Shown: piece by piece, positions 10,801 through 37,489 of the stretch
Layout of the letters: every line of letters starts with the position of its first letter
Position numbering within the stretch: position 1 is the stretch's first letter
Assembly (NCBI RefSeq): GCF_029633865.1
Contig: NC_079213.1
Span: 104,169,905-104,233,904 of the forward strand
DNA length: 64,000 nucleotides
Direction of reading: 5' to 3'
From: Lampris incognitus
Lineage: Eukaryota; Chordata; Actinopteri; Lampriformes; Lampridae
Notes under the pieces: model-generated
Seen by the model: only the letters and a program-made list of their open reading frames with translations
Told to the model about the DNA's origin: nothing
The model's database searches: none
Translations under genes and position numbers: made by a program

Positions 10801-13065
10801 GACACACATCTCATTGGGCATCATGGGGCAAAACAGCCCGATTCCCAGTTATTGGCAGAAATAAACAGGCCAGCAGCTCTGACAGTTATATAACGATTTA
10901 TACGGGTCGATGAAGTGTGAAAACAGTAAGTAAGCTCTCTTAATTGGGTGGGATTATAGTAAATACCTCAACACTATTTTGTCTGCTGAAGGCTGTGTTA
11001 AAGCGCCTGGTCTAGACATGAGGGTGTCGACTGAAAAGTGATTCTCATTCAAACTTGTACTGTGATAGCCAGGTGTATATGGCCTGAAGTCTAGAGTGTT
11101 ATGGTAAAGTTGTGATAAAGAGCACACATCTTGATAGCTTTATCAACATGGGTGACAGGGTAGATGGCGGACCAGGACAGGTTGATGAAGACACAGAGCT
11201 TGCAAACATATCTCTGGTTCCTCCTCACTGCATGCATACCCTCCAGCCTTGCGTGATGGCAGATCTTTGCACACGCATCACTTACTGATATGCTGCACTT
11301 AATATCCTCAAAAGGTGCATTCCGTCTAGTCAATGTTCTGAGGGGTGCTTTTCCAATCGCATTAGCCGGCGCTGAGACAGCTCCTCAACTATGCAATGAT
11401 GTGAGGCAATCAGTTAATCTGTAACTCACCGTTTGACTGGAATATCTCAGCAGCATCACTTCAAACCATGATCTAAGTGGAAAGGCGTTGGCACAGTCCA
11501 AGTTTGTAAAGGAGGCAACAAGAAAACCTCAGTATATTTCATAACTCTCACTGGTCCCGAGTCCTCTCAAAAGCATTCCAGTTACACAGTATCATACTCA
11601 GTGGTCCAGCAGGATGTTTTTTATTACAGCAGCATGAATTGTATCTTCGTGGAAAATTTGTCCCGGCTATCTAAATATTTATTACAGCCTGATCTGCAAG
11701 TCTTAAAGGCTTGTTGCTCAGGCCAGTTGAGGGAACATGTATTAAGGACATACTTCAATGTCTAAGTTCCAGTCATAACATTTACTTTATGTAAGGTATT
11801 AAAGCTGCAGTAACACAGAGCACAATGTCTGCTAACAGATGCTTCAAATCCACATCCTAAACTCCCGTCACCTTCAGAGGAATGGTAACGCTTGCTATGA
11901 AATAGGAATGATGAAGAATTTGGGCTTGCTGAAGTCAGACTGAGGCAATAAAAAAATGATAATATGACCTGGACTTTAAAAATCTACCCGGACGAGGACA
12001 GTTTTCATACATTTTTCTCGTTAAGCATCTTTGTCCCATACCCAACATAAATGAGATGCATATGATGCGATGCGGTGACTCGATATAAGGCTACATGTCA
12101 TGCAAATGTGACACAAATTAGTCAGTCTTATCTGCCCTGTGTGATGTCTGATGTAGAGATGCTCACCATTGGACTTCTTGCAATGCTGTCACGTGTCTGT
12201 GTGTGTGGTGGTGGTGGTGGTGGTGCGTGGGTGGGTGGGTGGGTGGGGGGGTATCACTGAATATTCCACAGTGAATCATATTGAATGAATCATTCACAAA
12301 AGTCTGCATGCCAGGGCTCCTCCTGAATGAATTTTATAACACCTCTCCATTCGTCTAGCCAGACCACCCATCTATCCATCACGTCATATTAAACCAGGGA
12401 GCCATACATCTGTTGAGATTGCTGGAGGAGGAATTGAGAGAGGCAGACATATATACTTCACTGCCGAAACGGAGAAGCTAGTGTTGGCACAGGTGGGCCA
12501 CACCTGTATTTTAAATCAAGATGCAGCAGAGATTCATCCAACTCGGCACTTAGTCTCTTAAAGCTTCTATTTCTTACCTCGGTTTATGACTAAGAAACCC
12601 TAATTTCACATTTCCAAACAAACCACATTTGTTTTGGACTAAGTGAGACCTACAGTAACCAGTGTATAGAAAGTAAGCGTGCAGGCATGCATCATGTGCT
12701 TCACTTATACCAGACTATGGACAGCTGCTTCACACAGTAAAATAGGGATTATGCTTTCATCATCAGTGCCTAAAAATAAATCTTATCAGCTTACCTATGG
12801 GTCTACTGTTATCCAGCCTAGGAACAATGAAAGGCTTTTCGCGGGAGGAGAAACTTATTTCTTGGGCTGCCGTGAAGAATCCACTGCTATAGCGCTTAGA
12901 GATGGGCTCGTCCCGTTGCTGTCCTTCCTCAATAACTTGCAAGATTAGATCCAATAAGGTCCTCCTCTCTTTTTGCTTGACCTCCCTGCTGTCCATACAC
13001 TGGCCCGAGGTGAGGAGCAGAAGAAAGATGGTCAACAGTATGTGCCATTTCCTCTCCACCTGCAT
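4825..13065 (-). CDS. alkal1: ALK and LTK ligand 1 (secreted cytokine)
   Basis: Four coding exons on the minus strand: 13065-12795, 9846-9793, 9056-8976 and 4889-4825 (471 nt, 156 residues). All junctions are GT-AG and phase-compatible. The start at 13065 follows an acceptor at 13077-13078 by 11 nt and opens a hydrophobic signal peptide (residues 1 to about 23). Residues about 33-45 ([13 protein letters not shown]) resemble the short helical segment near the N-terminus of this family. The last three exons encode the augmentor domain: [13 protein letters not shown], then [11 protein letters not shown], then [18 protein letters not shown], with the four conserved cysteines. In fish and mammals these ligands activate the receptor tyrosine kinases ALK/LTK; in fish they act in pigment-cell (iridophore) and neural-crest biology. 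The SPLC ending and the [14 protein letters not shown] segment favour alkal1 over alkal2 (inference from remembered family sequences). The intron between the last two exons is about 4 kb and carries several mobile elements. Confidence 0.88.
6696..6828 (-). mobile_element. L2-type LINE 3' fragment
   Basis: Begins with (ATCC)n and reads as the reverse complement of the common fish LINE tail that ends in (GGAT)n. It is flanked by the 11-bp duplication GGGGTCAGGAT at 6685-6695 and 6829-6839, so it is a 5'-truncated retroposed copy. Assignment to the L2 clade is from memory of fish repeat families. Confidence 0.7.
7261..7707 (+). mobile_element. tRNA-derived SINE, copy 2
   Basis: Inserted in the MITE at 6868-8028. 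It has a 13-bp duplication, AAACTATAATCTA, at 7248-7260 and 7708-7720. tRNA-like head at about 7278-7345, tail ending in the GGGGAGAAAAAGGGG motif followed by an A-rich stretch. Confidence 0.9.
7875..7911. repeat. Perfect 18-bp-arm palindrome
   Basis: ATTGAGCTAAGCCTAGCT, a single A, then its exact reverse complement. It lies inside the type A MITE near its right terminal repeat and could extrude as a hairpin or cruciform. Confidence 0.9.
8503..8845. mobile_element. Fold-back element with tRNA-like arms
   Basis: Two arms of about 150 bp in inverted orientation (about 8503-8650 and 8705-8845). Each contains GAATTCAGGGG (or its complement), a run resembling a tRNA B box (GAGTTCGCTTCCC on the right arm) and an A-box-like GACTGGTTAAC. 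It looks like two SINE heads joined head to head. A related sequence occurs at 15493-15760. Confidence 0.6.
10040..10330 (-). mobile_element. Old L2-type LINE 3' fragment
   Basis: A divergent copy of the same tail seen at 28911-29301. Recognisable pieces are the 'summary' motif around 10073-10090, the (CA)n at 10145-10163 and the segment around 10251-10280 (GCAAACTCCACACAGA). No target duplication is visible. It lies upstream of alkal1 exon 2, in intron 1 of the coding part. Confidence 0.55.
12199..12251 (+). repeat. G-rich microsatellite, G-quadruplex candidate
   Basis: (GTG)n followed by (GGGT)n and a run of seven G in the first intron of the alkal1 coding region. Four or more closely spaced GGG runs meet the usual quadruplex pattern on the plus strand, the non-template strand being minus for alkal1. 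Confidence 0.8.
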
Positions 13066-13454
13066 GGCTTCACTGTCTGACAACACAAGGAAACACAAGT
13101 CCAGTTAGAGTTACACAGAGGTCTAATATTTTACAATCAGCTATGGTTTTGAGATGAACATCAATGAGGCATCATTGATTCTTACAAGAAGGAAAAAAAC
13201 TAACCACTGTGAGCTATGCCTCATGCACACAAAAGTTTTCTTTACAATTCAAGATTGCTTGCCAGCGGAATTTGTCAAAATCTAAGGTTTACAGGGTTAA
13301 TGTATTAATGGGCACAAGCTGTTTAAGTGGTGTGTCTCCTAAAAAGCAGTCAACTTTATGCAGGTTTGTTAATGCATGCAAAAGTTCCTTTGTGTGCAGT
13401 TGAATTAATTGTTAAAAAAAAAACAACCTCAAGTTAATCTCTCTCGAAACTTAC

Positions 13455-13580
13455 AGGTTCCGGAGAGAAGAGATGCTTATGTCCCGGGAAGTGGACACAG
13501 TTGTCTTCAGCAGAAATCTGCAGGCGGTGTTGGGGATTGCGGGTGGGTGAGACTCAGCCAGCAGATCGCGTTCAGCGCCG
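13455..13580 (-). other. alkal1: alkal1 5' non-coding exon (approximate 5' end)
   Basis: A consensus donor (GTAAGT on the minus strand, plus positions 13449-13454) ends this exon at 13455. The acceptor of the first coding exon is at 13077-13078. The 5' boundary is inferred from the TATA box at 13605-13611, placing the start about 25-30 nt downstream; it is not directly visible. Confidence 0.55.
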
Positions 13581-13604
13581 TCTTTCTGGGACTCATGCGT
13601 CCCG

Positions 13605-13611
13605 CTTTATA
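13605..13611 (-). promoter_or_regulatory. TATA box of alkal1
   Basis: TATAAAG read on the minus strand, within a GC-rich segment and upstream of the inferred 5' non-coding exon. Spacing to that exon is suitable for a core promoter. The role is inferred. Confidence 0.5.
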
Positions 13612-13619
13612 CGACGAGC

Positions 13620-14817
13620 CAGCTTCTTCAGTGCAATACAATCGATTTCGTGTGGGTGGCAAAGCAATGTAGACATCTTTGGTTCAGTTTCTTCTCCTGC
13701 AGATGGTCGCTCCCATTTGCATGCACCCCTCCTCTGCGACCCAAAGCATCACCGAATGAAGGTAAATTTAAAAAAAGAAAGAAAAAAACTTACATCCAAC
13801 TTTTACAGTTTGCGAGGTAAATGATAACATGTAAAAATAGTTCTTTGGAAAGTTCCATTGAGAGAAAAGAAAAAGGGGGGGGGGCTCTGTGTCGACGGTG
13901 AAAAACTGTGTGGTTTCCCCAAAGTAGATCAGTCCACTTGTTGGATGTCGGATGGGGAGGAGAGGTGGTCCTCGGTGTCCCGGGGCCTCAAGCTTACAGC
14001 TGACCTGTCAAGTCATTGACGTGGCGATGGTTTTGTGCACCGATGTCCGAAGTCTCGTGGCCGCCTAAGCGCTGCAGAGAATGCGCTTTAAACACACACA
14101 GGGGCGCACGGTGCCGCAGCAGCCCCGTCAGTGGAGACGCGCTGAGAAACGCGCCCGATGGGTTTTCTCTTTGGCTGGTGAGTCGACACATTACGAGGCA
14201 TTCCGAAGCGGCTGGCCGGTATCCAGGCGCGGATTCCCTAACAGCGTTGCTATGACGCTACGTGGACGGATGATCAGTGTGACCTAAATGATCCCTATCC
14301 ATTAGTTCTGCTTATGATAACAAACTTTCTCTTGTCATTGTGTGACCAACACACGACCATATAAACTTACTTTGCCCCGTTGCCAAATGATTGCTTAGCT
14401 GCATCCGTTATTGTACAACTTTTGAGGGGTTTTTTTCTTCTTCATCTTTTATCCAGGCCGGGTAATTTCATACGTTTTAAATCGGGTGTAATTACCGCCT
14501 CTTAGAGAAAAAAATAATGCTGGCGCTGTTAAAAAAAACAAAACGAAACTAGAAGGGTTTCTGGAGTAGCTGAGGGGGGGGCGTCATCTAGCGGTGTAAA
14601 GTGAAACAGCGTTGTCGCGCGGCGTGAAAACCGGACGTGGCCGAAAATTGCCTGTTATTTTTCGTCCTTTTTCCCCTCAAACGTTAGAAAGAAATCAAAC
14701 GACTTTTATCCCCGTATAATCCCATATAGTCTTTTAAAGCGTGCAGACGATTTGCGCACGTTGGGTAGCCGGCGTTCCTAAAGAGGATTCGCATGGGGTA
14801 CATGAAAACGCACTTCC
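13620..14817. other. Divergent intergenic region between alkal1 and iqca1
   Basis: GC- and CpG-richer than its surroundings at about 13990-14280 and 14570-14780, consistent with promoter-proximal DNA. No convincing coding exon was found on either strand; the overlapping frames at 13994-14287 have no splice context or family motif. Confidence 0.5.
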
Positions 14818-15082
14818 GGTGTTACACCAAAATCTATGACACACCAGATTATGTGACCCTTCCGCTAAAACGCCAGGAAACTGCAGTTTAGATGAGGGTA
14901 CATTTAGTCATAAAGTTCAAATTGGCTAACTTTATGTATTGGGTTGGAGACAGCTGATGTTATATGTGGGTTTGGTGCTATTAAAATTAGGGTTAGTATC
15001 TGGGGGGTGGTGGCCGAAATAGATAATTTTAAGGGTAGGGTAACGTAATCTGAGGGGTCACACATTCTGGTGCAACACCAGA
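14818..15082. mobile_element. Short inverted-repeat MITE next to the iqca1 promoter
   Basis: The left end (GTGTTACACCAAAATCTATG) and right end are imperfect inverted repeats of about 43 bp, sharing GTGTTRCACCARAAT and CAGATTAYGT. About 265 bp, no coding capacity. It ends about 7 bp before the X-box of iqca1. Confidence 0.65.
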
Positions 15083-15088
15083 ACAACC

Positions 15089-15102
15089 GTTGCTATGGAG
15101 AC
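15089..15102 (+). promoter_or_regulatory. RFX X-box upstream of iqca1
   Basis: GTTGCTATGGAGAC fits the X-box pattern RYYNYY-N(1-3)-RRNRAC exactly, with a two-base spacer. It lies 126 bp upstream of the iqca1 start codon, the usual distance for ciliary genes controlled by RFX factors. Since iqca1/DRC11 is an axonemal protein, an RFX-dependent ciliary promoter is the natural inference. Confidence 0.75.
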
Positions 15103-15227
15103 GGACTAAACAAAAGTTAACCAGCAGTTAAATTATTAACTAGGTTCACCGTGTTAATTAATGCGAGCTCAAAGCTGCTTGATTACCTGACAATAAACGC
15201 CGTTAAAGTTTATGTGACTGCGGGGAG

Positions 15228-33291
<18,064 letters not shown>

Positions 33292-33385
33292 GTCTGTCAT
33301 TCTGTTTTACTGAATGAAAGTCAAACATTCAGATCCACTTTTATGTTTTTTTGTAGTGAATTCTGTTGAGGCGTATGAGATTTTA

Positions 33386-33391
33386 AATAAA
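33386..33391 (+). other. iqca1 polyadenylation signal
   Basis: Canonical AATAAA 95 nt after the iqca1 stop codon, the first such hexamer downstream. Confidence 0.75.
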
Positions 33392-33606
33392 ACACAAATT
33401 TGCTAAATTTCTATAATTATCTCACCTGCTTTTATCGAGGAATAGACCTCCAAAGTATTGTCGTCATTTCAGGGCTTTCAGACTACATCTGGATCCATTC
33501 ATTTATCGCCTCAGGTGAAAGGGTTTTATAATTTTGTTCGCCAATCATTCTGCTTTCAAAATAAATTGCGTATTATAAATAGAAATGACGTGTCATATTT
33601 TACATA

Positions 33607-35489
33607 CAGTGCCATGAGAAAGTATTTGCCCCCCTCACGAGTTCCTCTATTTTTGCATATCCGTCACACTGAATGGTTTCAGATCTTCATACAAAATGTA
33701 ATAAAAGACATAGAGAACCCAAGTAAACACAAAATACAGTTTTTAAATGATCATTTCATTCATTGAAGGAAAAAAGTTATCCAACAACCACATCACTCAT
33801 GTGAAAAATGAATTCCCCCCTGAATTTAATAGCTGGTTGTGCCCCCCTTAGCAGCAACAACTGCAACCAAACACTTCCTATAATTGGAGATCAGTCTTTC
33901 ACATCGCTGTTTAGGAATTCTGGCCCACTCTTCTTTGCAGAATTGCTATAATTCAGCAACATCGCAGGGTTTTTGAGCATGAACAGCTCGTTTAAGGTCC
34001 TGCCACCGCATCTCATTGGGGTTCAAGTCAGGACTTTGACTAGGCCACTCCAAAACCTTAATTTTGTTTCTTTTGAGCCATTCTGAAGTGGACTTACTCT
34101 TGTGTTTTGGATCATTGTCCTGCTGCAAAACTCGATTACACTTCAGCTTCAGATCACAGACTGATGACCAGACGTTCTCCTTCAGAATGTTCTGGTAGCG
34201 AGCAGAATTCATGATTCCCTCAATGATGGCAAGTCTTCCAGGTCCTGAGGCAGCAACACATCCCCACACCATCACACTACCATCATGTTTGACTTGGTAA
34301 TGATGTTCTTATTGTGAAATGCTGTGTTTATGTCATGCCAGACATAACGGGACCCGTGTCTTCCAAAATGTTCCATGTTTGACTCATCTTTCCACAGAAC
34401 ATTACCCCTGAAGGCTTGGGGATCATCAATGTGCTTTTTTTGCAAATGTGAGACAGATGAACACAAATGTTTCTCTTAGCAGTGCCTTGCGACTCTCTCA
34501 TGAGTCCATTTTTTGCCTTGTCTCTTTCTAATCATTGAATCATGAACGATGACCTTAGGTGAGGCTAGAGAGGCCTGCAGTTCTTCAGATGTTCTCCTGG
34601 TTTTTTTGTTTGTTTTTGTTTATTTGTTTATTTCAAACGTTAAAATTTTTTAAAATGTATAATAAAAGAAAACAAAAGAGAAAAAAATCAAAACAAGCAA
34701 GCAATATCATCATCAAACATTTGTTTTAAATCTCGGCAGTTGGAAACGGAGTAGGCAGAAGGTAAAAAAAACTTTTCTAGTCCTACCCCCTTTTTCTATT
34801 TTAGTATTTCAACAGTGAACTGTGTGATTTAAATGAAAACTCAGTCATCTGCCACCAGTGACCATGACGTCTATCTAGTAAACCACACAAAGATCATTTA
34901 TTCAACACAACAAGAACAAAGCAAATGCAGAGCAACACCAAAACAACTCAAGAACAACTCACACAAGATGTCACCGCTCCATCCCATATCTGTACAACAT
35001 GTTATTTTTAAAGAGTCTTTTAAATTTGATTATTGATTCACATGTTTTCATTTCATCACTGCTATTGTTCCATATCTTGACTCCTTTGGTTGTGACACAA
35101 TCATATTTTGCATTTGTCCTTACTGGGTTTTGTTTAAATGTACATATTCCTCTCAGGTCATAATTACTTTCCCTCAACTGGAACAGCCCCCGGATACTGC
35201 TGGGTACTTGATGATTTAATACTTTGGACATGATTTGAGCAGTTTTAAAGTCCACCAGATCTTTGAATTTTAGTGTTTTTAGTTTGATAAAGAGTTGGTT
35301 TGTTGGTTCTCTGCAGTTGGTTTTGTTTACTATCCTTATGGCTCTTTTTTGAATAAAGATTGATCCGTCTTGGTTTTATGTGTTCCCCCACACTTCCACA
35401 CAGAACGTGATGTATTGTTTTGTTTTGTTTTTTGTGACTTCCTGGATGAGTCATCACTGCCCTCGGGGGAATTTTGGTCAGCAAGAAGA
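33607..35489 (-). mobile_element. Degenerate Tc1 transposase with LINE insertion
   Basis: The left end CAGTGCCATGAGAAAGTATT is bounded by TA. The minus strand encodes transposase catalytic pieces in two frames: 34272-34466 with VLWKDES, and 33946-34275 with QQDNDPKHKS and SQSPDLNPNE, which are the DDE-region motifs. A frame shift separates them. Transposase-type sequence resumes at about 35429-35489, after a LINE fragment at 34608-35424. The other terminal repeat is missing. Confidence 0.82.
34608..35424 (-). mobile_element. LINE 3' end with reverse-transcriptase C-terminus
   Basis: The minus-strand frame 34971-35255 encodes a typical LINE ORF2 end (LRGICTFKQNPVRTNAK, then GVKIWNN, then FKRLFKNN). 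Upstream homology (LFIKLKTLKFKDLVDFKTAQ) continues past a stop codon to about 35400. It lies inside the Tc1 copy, which continues on both sides. Confidence 0.75.
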
Positions 35490-36440
35490 AGTGGGTTATT
35501 TTTATTATTTTGTGTCAGGTCAGAAAAATGAGCCATTCTAGCAGCACGAAGAGCACGTTTATATTCAAGCAGGCTATTAGACCATGCAAGCCGAAAAGCT
35601 TCTTGCTCAGTTGTTCTCCATTTATGTTCAAGTTTTCTACATTTTTATTTAAGAGACTGGGTGTCTCGATTGTACCAGGGGAACAGTTTTAGTCTAGCTT
35701 TCCTAGTAGTCGGGGGGGGGGGGGACTGAATTAAACGCGTTCAGCAATGTGAGATTGAAGTTGTCAGCATACTTGTTAAGGCAGCAGGACTGATCTATGG
35801 TGGTTACAGAAGACTTGAGTTGCTCAGCAACTTTATGGATGGTAGTTGAGCCAATACAATGGGTGGTGTAGGTTTCAGAGTGACTAATACAATGCCTAGA
35901 CAGTGTAACCTTATAAGTAAAGAAGCCGTGATCTGAAAGGAGAAGTAGATGGGGTGAGATAGCTGGATCTGAGAAAGAGACCATGTGTCAAGACTGAGTT
36001 AAGCATGTGGCCTTAGAGGTGAGTAGGTACATCAACATGCTGTGGTAGAATCTATGAGATCTAAGCAAGCTTTGCTGAGTACCTCGGATTTGTAATTAAC
36101 ATGAATATTAAAATCCCTCATAACTAAAAGACTCTCCTTTTGCGTCGGTATATCGCAAAGAGAGGTATAAATCTCAGATGTTAGGGGTAATACTCCTGTC
36201 TTGTGCCCCCGACCAAGGCAATGAAAGAAGAACTGGAGTTGGTCCCCCGGGCGCTGCAGCTGCCCACTGCTCCTATACAGTAGGATGGGTAAAATGCAGA
36301 AAACAAATCCGTTGTAAGAATACAATGACAAAATAAATTGGCTTTTTTCTCCTTCTAATAATTGCAAATAAGGCGCTGGTGGCCAATATAAAATTGCTAT
36401 ATAAAATGATTGCAATGCATAAGAAGTATTTGCCATTTCA
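35490..36440 (-). mobile_element. LINE endonuclease-region fragment
   Basis: The minus-strand frame 36032-36436 contains DFNIHVNYKSE, equivalent to the GDFNIHV motif of the LINE apurinic endonuclease. 35703-35984 contains LSDHGFF, an SDH-motif-like element, followed by PWYN/CRKLE/RLAW-like residues near 35560-35660 in other frames. Many stops and shifts mark it as dead. The reverse-transcriptase core is absent. Confidence 0.75.
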
Positions 36441-36696
36441 TGACATCCTTTTGGGTTTTAGTCTTTTCATTTTCTTTTTCATTTTGCCGTTTAATTATTG
36501 GCTGATTATCCTCAGTAGTAGAGTAAAACACGATTTATTTACCGTTTCTCTTTCCATTCTCATACTGGGTGGGTATAGCCTCCAGTGGGTGACGGTAATG
36601 TATCTCAACGCTAGATGCCGCTGCGGTTATTTTAGTAGAAGAAGAAGAGAAACCGAAGAAGAGAGCGCGAGCGAGACTCCTGGCTTCTAACAGCTG
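36441..36696. other. Upstream flank of mutyh
   Basis: Unique sequence between the LINE remnant and the mutyh promoter, ending in a purine-rich stretch (about 36640-36670). No feature recognised. No head-to-head partner gene is visible here. Confidence 0.5.
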
Positions 36697-36739
36697 ATTG
36701 GAGGAGGATCCGCTTGCCCCGCCCTCCACATGGCGGGAA
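36697..36739 (+). promoter_or_regulatory. mutyh promoter elements: inverted CCAAT, GC box, E2F-like site
   Basis: ATTGG (inverted CCAAT) at 36697-36701, GCCCCGCCCT (GC box) at 36716-36725 and GGCGGGAA (E2F-like) at 36732-36739. This TATA-less cluster is typical of a housekeeping or DNA-repair promoter. The E2F-like site would fit S-phase expression (inference). Confidence 0.5.
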
Positions 36740-36813
36740 CGGCGAGTGTATGCAGTGAAGCGCTGTGGGGAAGTTTGGCCCTGGGTTGGAGGTGTGATTC
36801 GGTTCGGTCATGA
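36730..36813 (+). promoter_or_regulatory. Upstream ORF overlapping the mutyh start codon
   Basis: An ATG at 36730 opens 27 codons and ends with TGA at 36811-36813. This overlaps the mutyh ATG (36810-36812) as ATGA. If the transcript starts upstream of 36730, this small ORF would be translated first and could reduce initiation or allow termination-reinitiation at mutyh. The start context has a G at +4 (ATGG). The transcript 5' end is not known. Confidence 0.5.
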
Positions 36814-37249
36814 GGAGATTACCTGCAGCGATGCGCCAAGGGAAGAGAGCCGCCGTGGAAACGACGGGAAGCACAAAACCCGCTCGGAAGAGGTCGAAGT
36901 CGGACGTTAAACAAGGTACCGTGGCTACGGTTCAAAGCGATGCGACCCGTAAAAATACGCTGGTGCAGACTGACAGCCGATAATGACGCTAGCTTCACCG
37001 CGCATAAATGAGCCCCTGTCTGCAAATAGGACACATGAAGACACAGCATGTAAATAAACTTAAAATTTGTTTTAATGACAAGTAGTTGTAATGCATTTAA
37101 AATCAAAGCCATTGCATTATAGGTATTACATTAGAGGTATAATGCATCTGTATGCATTATATAGAATTTTAACAGAATTTCAGTATACCATTGGTGCCAA
37201 AATGGAAACGAATGATCCGCTGTGGCGACCCCTAACGGGAGCAGCCGAA

Positions 37250-37281
<32 letters not shown>

Positions 37282-37313
37282 TAGTAGTACTAGTAGTGGT
37301 AGTAGTAGTAGTG

Positions 37314-37348
<35 letters not shown>

Positions 37349-37453
37349 AGTAGTAGTGGTAGTAGTAGTGGTAGTAGTAGTAATAGTAGTAGTAGTAGTG
37401 GTAGTAGTAGCAGCAGTAGTAGCAGTAGTAGTAGCAGTAGTAGTAGTAGTAGC

Positions 37454-37489
<36 letters not shown>

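Noticed and set aside
11091-11333. Minus-strand 80-codon Cys-rich frame in the alkal1 intron
   Set aside because: Lies between alkal1 exons 1 and 2 with no splice signals matching the gene's phase; the true cysteine exons are at 9056-8976 and 4889-4825.
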